In this document: one piece after another, positions 54,925 through 62,831 of the stretch
Layout of the letters: each line of letters begins with the position of its first letter
Numbering within the stretch: position 1 is the first letter of the stretch
DNA from: Enterococcus haemoperoxidus ATCC BAA-382
GTDB taxonomy: Bacteria; Bacillota; Bacilli; Lactobacillales; Enterococcaceae
Reading direction: 5' to 3'
Assembly: GCF_000407165.1 (NCBI RefSeq)
Contig: NZ_KE136480.1
Coordinates: forward strand, 1,116,001 to 1,180,000
DNA length: 64,000 nt
The notes under the pieces: model-generated
Told to the model about the DNA's origin: nothing
Databases searched by the model: none
What the model saw: the letters and a program-made list of their open reading frames with translations, nothing else
Made by a program: the position numbers and the translations under genes

Positions 54925-56376
54925 ATGGATTTCTTGTTATTAGATGAGCGAACGAATTTAAAATTATCAATTATCCAGAAATTAGAACAACATTATTCGT
55001 TTTCGGAGCGTAAGGATATTTTATGTGAGCAATTGAATACTTCACAATATCTTTTAGAGCGGAGTGTTTTAGAAATAAATGAAGACTTGAAAAGATTTGG
55101 ATTGATTGAGGATATGGAGTTGATCGAGCATGGCAATGAAATCATCCTATTCCAAGGTCAGCAAACATCATCAAGCATTGTTGAGGAAAAATATTTAAAA
55201 TATTCACTGGAATTTACCTTACTACAAACCATATTTTTAAATCAATTCACTTCAATCAAAAAATATGGAGAAAAACACGGTATGAGCCGCACGGTTGTCT
55301 ATAAAATCGTAGATAGAATCCGGAATGAGTTGGCCCAATATGATATAAAATTATCTAAAACGTTTCAGTTAGTTGGCGATGAAATGAAGATTCGCCAGTA
55401 TTTTAATATGTTGTATTATCGAATTTACAAGGATTCAGATGAGCCGTACAATCAGTCATATGTCTTATCGGTCAATGAACTTTTTTCCGCTATTAAACCA
55501 CATTGTGAAGAAATAAACACGTATTATCTGTTTAAACATTACTTGTTTGTTATGTTAGAAAGGGTAAAGCGGAAACGTCAATATTTTTTACCTAGTCATT
55601 TTCATTCCGCTGATTTTGATCAAGAAAACACGATTTATCAAGCAATTGCTCAATGGAGCAGACAGACATTAAATGGCACAACTCGAGAAATAGAATCCGA
55701 AGTGCGAGGTATTATCAGCCAGCTTTCAGTTTATCGAATCGAATTTTGTGATGTTGAAAATAAAAATATTGAAAAATATACACAACAGTTGACCCAATTA
55801 TTTCTTGAACACCCAGAATTAACGCTAACAGGCCATGAATTTTGGAATAATGTGAATAGGACGATTTACCAGCATAAATTTATTACGCCTTTAATAGACC
55901 TTACGCTACGAGTGATGGATTTAGATTTTTTCCATGAGCGTTACCCGATCCTATTTGAAATCTGCCATACATTTATTTATCAATTGGGCAAAGAGGAATT
56001 TAAGTTCAGTAAGAAATCACTTTTTTTTAATTTATTGCTAGAACTTTCCCAGCAATACGATCAGGAAAGCGAAAAAAATACGATTAATATCCATGTGAAT
56101 TTCACTCAAGGTGAAAAATACAACCAATTTATTAAAGCACAAATCAAGATTTTCGATTCTTTTAGCCTAAATTTTCAGCCAGTTATACGTCCAGACACAG
56201 ATTTGATCGTCTCTGACTATCTTCCCACAACAACTTTTTCAGCACGGCATCTGATCTGGTTAGCTCCCCCTAGAGCAAGCGATTGGCGAAATTTCGGTAA
56301 TGAAATCGTACAAATCAATAAGAATCTACAATTGGTAAAGAATAGAAAAGAAGGAGAACAATACAAAAATGTTTAG
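54925..56376 (+). CDS. Mga/AtxA-type transcriptional regulator
   Basis: A 483-residue regulator with two N-terminal helix-turn-helix units (about 20-70, LCEQLNTSQYLLERSVLEIN, and about 105-140, YGEKHGMSRTVVYKIVDRIRNEL), a central PRD-like helical region (about 165-390), and a C-terminal EIIB-like segment (about 395-480). This is the Mga/AtxA virulence-regulator layout. Its ATG directly follows the stop of the small Ig-like protein gene. It likely activates the adjacent surface protein genes in response to PTS phosphorylation or another cue; the target is inferred from position. Confidence 0.83.
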   Translation: MDFLLLDERTNLKLSIIQKLEQHYSFSERKDILCEQLNTSQYLLERSVLEINEDLKRFGLIEDMELIEHGNEIILFQGQQTSSSIVEEKYLKYSLEFTLLQTIFLNQFTSIKKYGEKHGMSRTVVYKIVDRIRNELAQYDIKLSKTFQLVGDEMKIRQYFNMLYYRIYKDSDEPYNQSYVLSVNELFSAIKPHCEEINTYYLFKHYLFVMLERVKRKRQYFLPSHFHSADFDQENTIYQAIAQWSRQTLNGTTREIESEVRGIISQLSVYRIEFCDVENKNIEKYTQQLTQLFLEHPELTLTGHEFWNNVNRTIYQHKFITPLIDLTLRVMDLDFFHERYPILFEICHTFIYQLGKEEFKFSKKSLFFNLLLELSQQYDQESEKNTINIHVNFTQGEKYNQFIKAQIKIFDSFSLNFQPVIRPDTDLIVSDYLPTTTFSARHLIWLAPPRASDWRNFGNEIVQINKNLQLVKNRKEGEQYKNV

Positions 56377-56521
56377 CTTTGAGAAAATAAGAGGGCATGT
56401 TCAAATTTGATATAGAAGTATTCTTAATTGGTGCTTTTCAAATTTTTTTCTTGTTTTTTTGAGCTAAAAGATTTAATATCGGTCTTTTTTTAGCATTAGA
56501 AGCAAGGGAGAATATAAAAAT

Positions 56522-57109
56522 CTACTGAATCACAAAAGAAGTAACTTCAATAATCGGTGCATCTTTTTGATTGCTTTTAAACTGTATGATATCTGAAAAA
56601 TAGATTTTATCACCGTTTTTTGTTGTGAGTATTCCATGAGCGGAACCTTCTTTTCCATGTGTTAAGATAGACTGGATTTCCAGTGTACTAAGATTTTTTT
56701 GCTTTTGGAGGATTGTATCAATAAACACTTCTCTATCTTCTACAGGAAGTTTGCCTGGAATAATCCAGCGAAACGCGTCAGAAAGTATGGTTTCTAACAG
56801 CTGTTGATTTCCTGATGCTGCAGCAATCAAATAATCTCGGATCATTCTTCTTTTTGGCGCATTGTCACAATTTAATGAGCAAATAACGGCAAATTCTGTG
56901 TTCGGGATCTCGTCGTTATCAAAACGATTTTGAAAAGTTAAATTGTGGTCAGCTAAGGTTTGTTCTAAGATCTTGATCGCTTTAGGCCCGACACCGTGCA
57001 TTTTTGAAAGGGTCGCTTTATCCAACGTGCTAACTTGTTCAATCGTTGTAAAGCCAATCGTTTTAAGTGCGTTTTCGGCAGGTTTGCCAATGTTTGGTAA
57101 TTTAGTCAT
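56522..57109 (-). CDS. Helix-hairpin-helix plus NTF2-like domain protein
   Basis: A 195-residue protein with two parts. Residues 1-55 contain two helix-hairpin-helix motifs (LPNIGKPAENALKTIGF and MHGVGPKAIKILEQTL), often non-specific DNA binders or dimerisation modules. Residues 75-195 look like an NTF2/SnoaL-type cone fold (RMIRDYLIAAASGNQQLLETILSDAFRWIIPGK). GGAGG spacing selects ATG 57109, not the upstream in-frame start at 57163. Function unknown; related fusions occur in Lactobacillales as far as I recall. Confidence 0.7.
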   Translation of the reverse strand: MTKLPNIGKPAENALKTIGFTTIEQVSTLDKATLSKMHGVGPKAIKILEQTLADHNLTFQNRFDNDEIPNTEFAVICSLNCDNAPKRRMIRDYLIAAASGNQQLLETILSDAFRWIIPGKLPVEDREVFIDTILQKQKNLSTLEIQSILTHGKEGSAHGILTTKNGDKIYFSDIIQFKSNQKDAPIIEVTSFVIQ

Positions 57110-57309
57110 CCAAGTTGCCTCCATCCTTGATTTAGTCCTATTTCCTATTATAAAGCTATACACTTAGGTTTGGAAATGATCATGTTTGAGGTAAAACGAC
57201 TACAGTGCAAAAATCATTGACTACTGTTGTTGTATTAACACGATATAAACGAAACCTGTAGTTGTTCATAAATAGCTACGACGATAAATCGACCTTATTT
57301 TATTTGGAT

Positions 57310-57338
57310 TTGACTATTTTTCTGCAAAATGGTAGAGT
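57310..57338 (+). promoter_or_regulatory. Promoter of the ABC-F leader and gene
   Basis: TTGACT and TAGAGT with a 17-bp spacer, placing the transcript start near 57345, just before the leader peptide's ribosome site. Confidence 0.65.
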
Positions 57339-57361
57339 AACCCCTGAGGAAGGTGTTTCAA

Positions 57362-57433
57362 ATGTACGTATTATATATTTCAACTCTTAGCTCCCTACAA
57401 CTTATTTTTGATGAAGTGTTGTATGGAGCTTAA
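57362..57433 (+). CDS. Leader peptide upstream of the ABC-F gene
   Basis: A 23-residue open frame (MYVLYISTLSS ... VLYGA) with a strong GAGGAAGG ribosome site about 8 nt before the ATG. Its 3' half is contained in a hairpin that ribosome stalling would disrupt. Such leader peptides upstream of ABC-F genes act in ribosome-mediated attenuation. Codon conservation in related genomes would confirm it. Confidence 0.65.
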   Translation: MYVLYISTLSSLQLIFDEVLYGA

Positions 57434-57546
57434 TCGGAAAGCTTATGAGCTTTTCTTATTCATCAGTAAATTTCGTATACTAAAAAAATAGCACATGTTT
57501 GCTATGTATTTAGTCTGCTTATTTACTGAAGGATATATAGATTAAA

Positions 57547-57579
57547 AGGCCCTAGACATTTTGTCTATGGGTCTTTTTT
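57547..57579 (+). terminator. Regulatory terminator before the ABC-F gene
   Basis: GGCCCTAGACA pairs with TGTCTATGGGTC (one bulge), followed by six T, about 50 nt before the ABC-F start codon. Confidence 0.8.
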
Positions 57580-57629
57580 GTATGTTCTTTAGTAAAAATC
57601 TAAGAAACCACATGAAAGAGGAAACGAAA

Positions 57630-59171
57630 ATGGAATTATTACAAGTCAAAGATTTAACCTATGCAGTACCAGATAAACAGCTTTATGAAAATAGCTCATT
57701 TACCTTAAGAAGTAATGAACATATGGGGATTGTTGGGAAAAATGGTGCAGGGAAAAGTACCTTGTTGAAGATGCTTTTAGGAGACGTATTACCTGATGAA
57801 GGCGTGATTACTTGGAATCCTGCAGCGACTTTAGGTTATTTAGATCAGTACATCGATATGGACCAATCACTTACGATTAACGAATTTTTAACGTTGGCGT
57901 ATCAAGAATTATTTAACACAGAAAAAGAGATGCTGAAACTATATGAAAAATATGGTGAGTCAGGTGACGATCAATTATTGACGAGAGCGGCAACCTATCA
58001 GGAGCAATTAGAAATCAAAGGATTTTATCAAGTAGAAAATGATATCAATAAAGCGATCACAGGGCTAGGAATCAACGATGCGGATCAGACATTGAGTTCT
58101 TTAAGCCGTGGCGATCAAATAAAAGTGATTCTAGCGAAATTATTGTTGGAAAAACCTTCTGTTCTGATCTTAGATGAACCAACGAACTATTTAGATCAAG
58201 AACATATCGAATGGTTGACAGATTATTTAAATGCTTTTGAAAATGCCTTTATTATCGTATCCCATGACACAAACTTTTTGAGCAATATTGCAACCTGTAT
58301 CTGTGATATTGATTTTGGTTCCATCAAAAAATACCATAGTAATTACACAGATTTCTTAAAACAAAAAGCGCATTTATCAGAGGCTTACCAAAGTCAATTT
58401 GACGCCCAACAAAGAAAAATTAAAGAAACCGAAGCCTTTATTCAAAAAAATATCGCTGGTATTAAAACGAAAATGGCTCAAGGAAGAAGAAAGCATTTGG
58501 AAAAGATGGATCGACTGAAAGAACCAGAAAAGAAAATCAAATCGAATTTCTCCTTTAAATTAATGCCCCAAAGTTCACCCAATGTTATGACAATTGATGA
58601 ACTAACGGTAGGCTACAAAGAGTCTTTGATTACCGTACGTGATTTACAAATAAAAAAAGGTGAAAAAATAGTGATCACTGGTGCTGATGGTATCGGGAAA
58701 TCCACATTAGTGAAGACCCTTCTGTCAGCTATACCAGCGATTTCTGGAAAAGCTCAATTTTCGCCTCAAGTCGTTATTGGCTATCATTCGCAAGAAATCG
58801 AATGGGAAAATACTGAATGGACACCAATCGAAGCGTTAGCCAATAAATACACGAAGCTTACCTATGAAGATGTTCGTCGTGAATTGGCAAAATGTGGTTT
58901 GAAACGTGAAATTGCTTCAAAAAATCTTTATATGTTGAGTGGTGGCGAACAATCGAAAGTGAAATTGTGTGATTTAACGATGCAGCCAAGCAATTTTCTG
59001 ATCTTAGATGAGCCAACCAATCATTTAGATGTCGACTCAAGAAAAGCGCTGCAAGATGCTTTAAAAGCGTTTAGAGGAAGTGTTTTATTAATATCAAACG
59101 ATGAGGAATTTTACTTACCAGTTGCCGATCACGTTTACACCGTTGCAGATAAACATTTTATTAGACAGTGA
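57630..59171 (+). CDS. ABC-F family ATPase, possible ribosome-protection antibiotic resistance protein
   Basis: A 513-residue soluble protein with two ABC domains and no membrane part. Domain 1 has Walker A GKNGAGKST near 37, signature LSRGD near 157, and Walker B LILDEPTNYLD near 181. A Lys-rich interdomain linker spans about 240-310. Domain 2 has the variant Walker A GADGIGKST near 352, signature LSGGE near 434, and LILDEPTNHLD. An in-frame ATG at 57561 lies within the attenuator terminator; AGAGG at 57617-57621 supports ATG 57630. ABC-F proteins displace antibiotics from ribosomes or tune translation. The attenuator favours a resistance role; the drug class is unknown. Confidence 0.85.
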   Translation: MELLQVKDLTYAVPDKQLYENSSFTLRSNEHMGIVGKNGAGKSTLLKMLLGDVLPDEGVITWNPAATLGYLDQYIDMDQSLTINEFLTLAYQELFNTEKEMLKLYEKYGESGDDQLLTRAATYQEQLEIKGFYQVENDINKAITGLGINDADQTLSSLSRGDQIKVILAKLLLEKPSVLILDEPTNYLDQEHIEWLTDYLNAFENAFIIVSHDTNFLSNIATCICDIDFGSIKKYHSNYTDFLKQKAHLSEAYQSQFDAQQRKIKETEAFIQKNIAGIKTKMAQGRRKHLEKMDRLKEPEKKIKSNFSFKLMPQSSPNVMTIDELTVGYKESLITVRDLQIKKGEKIVITGADGIGKSTLVKTLLSAIPAISGKAQFSPQVVIGYHSQEIEWENTEWTPIEALANKYTKLTYEDVRRELAKCGLKREIASKNLYMLSGGEQSKVKLCDLTMQPSNFLILDEPTNHLDVDSRKALQDALKAFRGSVLLISNDEEFYLPVADHVYTVADKHFIRQ

Positions 59172-59182
59172 GGCGATTGGTG

Positions 59183-59560
59183 ATGGGATTGACAAGTATT
59201 AATAACGCCCGTATGTATCAGCTTCTGTCAGTAGGACAAGCACAAGAAGTTTTAGAAAGTCAGTTGGCTGAACGGATTTTGATTGTTGGCAGTGGTGTTT
59301 TAGAATGCATGATCGCGATTGAGTTAGCTGAGCAAGGGAAAGAAATCACGCTTGTTGAAAAAACAGATGAGTTACTTTTAGATTGTCTAGACACTCCGAA
59401 AAGAGTAGAGCTTTTGAAAAAATTAGAGTATTTGGTTGTGACCATTTTTTTAGAGACTTCTGTGAGCAAGGTTTTGGAAAATCAAGTATGTCTCTGTAGC
59501 CAAGAAGGTTTTGAGACCTTTCTCGACATTGATAATATGATTGTTCCTAAAAAACTATGA
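59183..59560 (+). pseudogene. Remnant of an FAD/NAD-dependent oxidoreductase
   Basis: A 125-residue open frame containing one Rossmann unit, ILIVGSGVLECMIAIELAEQGKEITLVEK, followed by ELLLDCLDTPKRVELLKKL and DNMIVPKKL. The pattern matches the NAD-binding domain in the C-terminal half of 2,4-dienoyl-CoA-reductase-type enzymes (GGGxxGxExAxxLAExGxxVTxVE). The rest of the enzyme, which would exceed 600 residues, is absent, so it is probably a decayed fragment. GAGG before ATG 59183 would still allow translation, and the ABC-F stop is only 11 nt upstream. A functional single-domain protein is less likely. Confidence 0.55.
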
Positions 59561-59616
59561 ATATTTTTAAAATCGTTTATAGTTAAAGAAACAAAGTAAA
59601 TAAAAGGAGAACAATT

Positions 59617-60444
59617 ATGTTTATACCGATAGAAGAAGTCCCGTTTCAACAAGTTGTAGAAACCTGGAATCAAGGTTTTAGTGATTATCTATTACCAATT
59701 CATGTCGATCAAGAGGCCTTAGAGCGAAGAATTCAATCATTTAACCTTTCAAAAAAACTCTCAGCTGTATTTTCTGTTGATGGAGAATTTGCTGGTATCA
59801 TTTTATTAGGGATCCAAACGTTTCAAGAAACAAAAGTGATGTGGGTTGGCGGTATGGCTGTAGTTCCTAACTATCGCAGAAGTAAAGTTGCATCTAAATT
59901 GATCGATTACGCAGAAAGTTTAGCAATAGAAAATCAATGTGATCATCTGATTCTTGAAGTGATTGCAACGAACGAGCGTGCCAAGCAATTATACGAAGCA
60001 AAAGGGTTTCAACGTGTAAACGAGCTGGCAGTAGGCGAAATTATGTTTCCGACCGTAAGTAGCGAAAAAAACGAATTTCATTTTAAATCAGTTTCTTCTA
60101 AAGAAGTTGCAGGAATCGAGAAGCAATGGACACCTTGGCAAAATCGCTCTGTTTTTTCAGATAGAAACTATGAATTCTATCAAGAAAAATCGAAAATTGG
60201 TTCAATTAGTTTCAATTTAGCTGAAGAATCTGATGAAAAAGTGTTAATCATCAAACAATTACATTTGCTAAAGATTGAAGATCGATCATTAATATTGGAT
60301 ATGCTGCTCACATTAAAAGAACAAGAACATTGTGACACCGTCAAATTAGCTAATTTTGATATGGAAATGCCTGTTTATGCTGAGCTTGAAAAAATAGGTG
60401 TTGCATTACAGCTCACACAATTTCAGTTAGCAAAAAAATGCTAA
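59617..60444 (+). CDS. GNAT-family N-acetyltransferase, extended form
   Basis: A 275-residue protein. Residues 1-145 form a GNAT domain (MAVVPNYRRSKVASKLIDYAESL near 85-108 as the acetyl-CoA site, NERAKQLYEAKGFQRV near 123). Residues 150-275 may be a second, degenerate GNAT-like half without a clear acetyl-CoA loop. ATG 59617 follows AAAGGAG. It lies downstream of the ABC-F gene without an obvious terminator between, so it may be part of the same induced transcript. Substrate unknown. Confidence 0.82.
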   Translation: MFIPIEEVPFQQVVETWNQGFSDYLLPIHVDQEALERRIQSFNLSKKLSAVFSVDGEFAGIILLGIQTFQETKVMWVGGMAVVPNYRRSKVASKLIDYAESLAIENQCDHLILEVIATNERAKQLYEAKGFQRVNELAVGEIMFPTVSSEKNEFHFKSVSSKEVAGIEKQWTPWQNRSVFSDRNYEFYQEKSKIGSISFNLAEESDEKVLIIKQLHLLKIEDRSLILDMLLTLKEQEHCDTVKLANFDMEMPVYAELEKIGVALQLTQFQLAKKC

Positions 60445-60481
60445 AGAAGGAACAAACTATCTATTTTGAATGAAAAAAAGG

Positions 60482-60525
60482 GCTGTTGCATTCGTTTATC
60501 CAAATGATTGTAGCAGCGTTTTTTT
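60482..60525 (+). terminator. Terminator after the GNAT gene
   Basis: Stem GCTGTTGCA / TGTAGCAGC with G-U pairs, followed by seven T. Confidence 0.85.
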
Positions 60526-60572
60526 GCTTGCTCTTTTTATAGAAACGTTACTAAATAGCATTAAATCAATAA

Positions 60573-60623
60573 GCAACGTACCGTTGCAGTAGTCTTTATT
60601 GTATAATTAAATAATGCAACGTA
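60573..60623 (+). promoter_or_regulatory. Promoter and repeated motif before the second XRE gene
   Basis: GCAACGTA occurs at 60573-60580 and 60616-60623, on either side of a TATAAT at 60602-60607. The first copy is part of a GCAACG/CGTTGC palindrome. These are candidate autoregulatory operators. Confidence 0.45.
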
Positions 60624-60668
60624 TTTATGCGTTAAAAAGGATAGACGTTAGAAAAGGAGTGGCTTATA

Positions 60669-61484
60669 GTGACTGTAGAAATTGGCAAACAAATTAAAAA
60701 GTTCCGTCAAGAACAACAAATCTCGCAACAGGATTTAGCAGACTATTTGAACATTTCACGTCAAACGATTTCTAAATGGGAGCTGGGAAAAAGTCTTCCG
60801 GATTTGGAAAACGTTGTGAGGCTTTCTGAGTACTTCAAGATTAGTGTGGATGTTTTATTAGGACGTAAAAAGCCTGGTTTCTTTAGAGGACTGTTCGATG
60901 GAAAAGAAAGAAGGCAAAGTCACATGGATCAAAAGAAAGAAGAAATAAATAGTACGGTTTTCTATAGCGCCTATGCACCAGACATCAAACTGCTATTTTC
61001 AGAGGGAAAACGAGTGAATACATTTATAAAAATTGAAGATGATGTTTTTCCTCAAGCCACGTTTTCAAAATTGATGGGGTATGCAAATTGCTTATGCTGT
61101 TTTAAGGGGGAGACGGTCTCAATCGATCAGATAGGAAAGTTCAAATTTGCTGTAAATATCCCAGTAGAACATCCAATAGCTACATTTTCGCTACATGATA
61201 TAGTGGAAATAAATCTGCAATTTGGTAAATATTTTCGGAATGTTGGCGGGAATTACGTGACGTTGATCGATATTATAACGAAAGAGCAAAGCTATTACTT
61301 GTGGGGAGAATCTTTAAAAGTTGCACATGCGTTTTGGCACCACGATATATTTTCTTCAGTGCAGATCAATATAGATAAAGCATTCCAAAAAGCGTTAAAT
61401 CTAGAAAATGAAGATGAGGCTGTTGAAGCAATTCGTGATCAGGCGGAAAATATTCCATTGTTTTATGGAAAAGTGAACGGATAA
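60669..61484 (+). CDS. XRE-family regulator with unknown C-terminal domain
   Basis: A 271-residue protein. Residues 3-62 form an XRE helix-turn-helix (ISQQDLADYLNISRQTISKWE). The linker is similar to that of the regulator at 24640 (KKPGFFRGLFDGKE versus KQSFFSSLFSKKE), but the C-terminal domain (about 95-271) is different and I do not recognise it; it includes a YANCLCCFKGE Cys cluster. The start is GTG 60669, 9 nt after AAGGAG. Flanking terminators make it monocistronic. Confidence 0.82.
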   Translation: MTVEIGKQIKKFRQEQQISQQDLADYLNISRQTISKWELGKSLPDLENVVRLSEYFKISVDVLLGRKKPGFFRGLFDGKERRQSHMDQKKEEINSTVFYSAYAPDIKLLFSEGKRVNTFIKIEDDVFPQATFSKLMGYANCLCCFKGETVSIDQIGKFKFAVNIPVEHPIATFSLHDIVEINLQFGKYFRNVGGNYVTLIDIITKEQSYYLWGESLKVAHAFWHHDIFSSVQINIDKAFQKALNLENEDEAVEAIRDQAENIPLFYGKVNG

Positions 61485-61510
61485 AAAGATTTCTATAGTG
61501 CTTATTGTGC

Positions 61511-61554
61511 GATTAGGAGAAGACTCGAAGAGTTATCTCCTAATCGTTTTTTTT
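61511..61554 (+). terminator. Terminator after the second XRE gene
   Basis: Perfect 10-bp stem GATTAGGAGA / TCTCCTAATC followed by a long T run. Confidence 0.9.
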
Positions 61555-61570
61555 TGTTTAAAAATACTTC

Positions 61571-61600
61571 TTGACGCGTTATACTATGTATTGTATAGTA
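61571..61600 (+). promoter_or_regulatory. Promoter and operator of the padR operon
   Basis: TTGACG (61571-61576) and TATAGT (61594-61599) with a 17-bp spacer. The inverted repeat TACTAT / ATAGTA (61582-61587, 61595-61600) spans the spacer and -10 box, a typical PadR-type autorepression site. Confidence 0.7.
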
Positions 61601-61621
61601 ATGTGTAACAGGAGGTATATT

Positions 61622-61939
61622 ATGGATTCACAATTAAAAAAAGGCTTGCTGGAATATTGTATTTTAGCCATTTTAAAGAAATCTGATTCCTACGGTTATC
61701 AAATCATCAAAGATTTATCAGATGTGATAACAATGTCAGAATCAACATTATATCCAATCTTAAAACGGTTAGAAACAAAGGAAGAATTAGAAACATATTC
61801 AATGGAACATAATAGTCGCTTAAGAAAATATTATCGAATCACAGATACCGGTAGAGATAAGATCAAAGAGTTTATCCAAGAATGGGACGAAGTAATGAAA
61901 GTATATCACTTTATTGAAATGGGGGAGAAAGATGAATAA
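61622..61939 (+). CDS. PadR-family transcriptional regulator
   Basis: A 105-residue winged-helix repressor of the short PadR type. It starts LKKGLLEYCILAILKKSDSYGYQIIKDL and contains SESTLYPILKRLE (recognition helix), then YYRITDTGRDK (wing). ATG 61622 follows ACAGGAGG; the frame is open from 61571, but that part overlaps the promoter. Its 3' end overlaps the DUF1700-like gene by 8 nt. It probably represses its own operon through the palindrome in the promoter. Such operons often respond to envelope stress or antimicrobials. Confidence 0.9.
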   Translation: MDSQLKKGLLEYCILAILKKSDSYGYQIIKDLSDVITMSESTLYPILKRLETKEELETYSMEHNSRLRKYYRITDTGRDKIKEFIQEWDEVMKVYHFIEMGEKDE

Positions 61940-62519
61940 ACAATCGTTTTTGTACCAATTAAAAGAAGGGTTGATTCGTTTGGACGAAGCGGAAAAAGAA
62001 CAATTTATCCGCTATTATGATGAACTGATCGAAGATTATATAGAAGATGGTGCAAGTGAAGCACAAGCTGTAAAAAAACTAGGGAAGCCATCGGTCATAG
62101 CTAGTAAAATTTTGGAAGAGGCATTTGAAGAAGGAAATATTACGCCGAAAAAAACGCTCAGCCCGTTACTTGTGCTGTTGCTCGTTCTTGGCTTTCCTTT
62201 ATGGGGTAGTCTTTTAATCGCTGTAATTGCGCTTGTTGCATCTGCTTATGTGGTTATATGGTGTCTTCCTTTTTCGACTGGAGTGTTTGCAGTGGCTGGG
62301 TTGATTGCGTCCGTTTTTAGTATGTTTGCTAGTTTTTTTGCACTACAAGATGGTATTTATATTGCAGTCACGCAGTTAGGTGTTGGCGTTTTAGTATTGG
62401 GATTAGCCATACTGAGCGGGCTGTTAACGATTTTGATGGCAAACTATTTCATCAAAATTTCAAGAAGCTTTTCAAATAAAGTTTTCCGTCTGATTCGGGT
62501 TAAGGAGTTGTTATTATGA
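61932..62519 (+). CDS. DUF1700 (HAAS-domain) membrane protein
   Basis: A 195-residue protein. Residues 1-75 are the HAAS-type helical domain (FLYQLKEGLIRLDEAEKEQFIRYYDELIEDYIEDG, then EAVKKLG-like QAVKKLGKPSVIASKILEE). Four helices follow (about 82-192). The HAAS domain is thought to interact with the PadR regulator encoded before it, giving membrane-linked control. ATG 61932 overlaps the padR end; the upstream in-frame ATG at 61914 is less well placed. Confidence 0.87.
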   Translation: MNKQSFLYQLKEGLIRLDEAEKEQFIRYYDELIEDYIEDGASEAQAVKKLGKPSVIASKILEEAFEEGNITPKKTLSPLLVLLLVLGFPLWGSLLIAVIALVASAYVVIWCLPFSTGVFAVAGLIASVFSMFASFFALQDGIYIAVTQLGVGVLVLGLAILSGLLTILMANYFIKISRSFSNKVFRLIRVKELLL

Positions 62520-62671
62520 TGAATAAAAAAAACATATTTCGGCTGGGGATTGGATTGACTGTAATCGGTTTGATCATTACATTAGTGGGCTTCACAATGG
62601 CAGGATGGCAAATGGATAAGTACCACGAAGAAGCACCAATATCTTGGTATCGAACAGTTCGGTTCAATTAA
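62516..62671 (+). CDS. Small membrane protein, third gene of the padR operon
   Basis: A 51-residue open frame starting MMNKKNIFRLGIGL, with one transmembrane helix (about 9-31) and a short polar tail ending SWYRTVRFN. It overlaps the DUF1700 stop by 4 nt and has AAGGAG 8 nt upstream. In similar padR-DUF1700 operons the third gene usually encodes a DUF4097 protein with such an N-terminal helix. This one stops right after the helix, so it may be a truncated descendant or an independent micro-protein. Confidence 0.65.
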   Translation: MMNKKNIFRLGIGLTVIGLIITLVGFTMAGWQMDKYHEEAPISWYRTVRFN

Positions 62672-62675
62672 AAGG

Positions 62676-62720
62676 ATAGAAGCATTTTCTAGGGGAATTC
62701 CTGGCGATGTTTCTATTTTT
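62676..62720 (+). terminator. Terminator after the padR operon
   Basis: Stem ATAGAAGCAT / ATGTTTCTAT (one G-U pair) followed by T residues. Confidence 0.75.
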
Positions 62721-62831
62721 ATATAAGTAAGAGTTATTTCTAAAATAACGATACAAAAATCAGCCTCAGTACCGATAAATTTTAAAATAGGCTTTGTTAT
62801 AATAAAAACTAAGAAAAGGTGTTAGGAAGTC

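Larger units (their letters stand above)
57345..57629 (+). promoter_or_regulatory. Attenuator leader of the ABC-F gene
   Basis: A leader of about 285 nt. It encodes a 23-codon peptide (57362-57433) whose end overlaps a hairpin (57387-57401 with 57418-57432). Next come an AAGCT/AGCTT hairpin, a long CAGTAAAT/ATTTACTG pairing (57464-57471, 57531-57538), and a strong intrinsic terminator at 57547-57579. This is the known architecture of antibiotic-responsive ABC-F attenuators, in which stalling on the leader peptide prevents termination. Confidence 0.7.

Noticed and set aside
56369-56410. Thirteen-codon frame with a ribosome site overlapping the end of the Mga-type gene
   Set aside because: Too short to support as a gene; it may be the scar of a lost downstream gene, but nothing else remains.
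57561-57629. Upstream start for the ABC-F protein at 57561
   Set aside because: This start lies inside the intrinsic terminator stem and adds 23 residues of poor composition; ATG 57630 has its own ribosome site.
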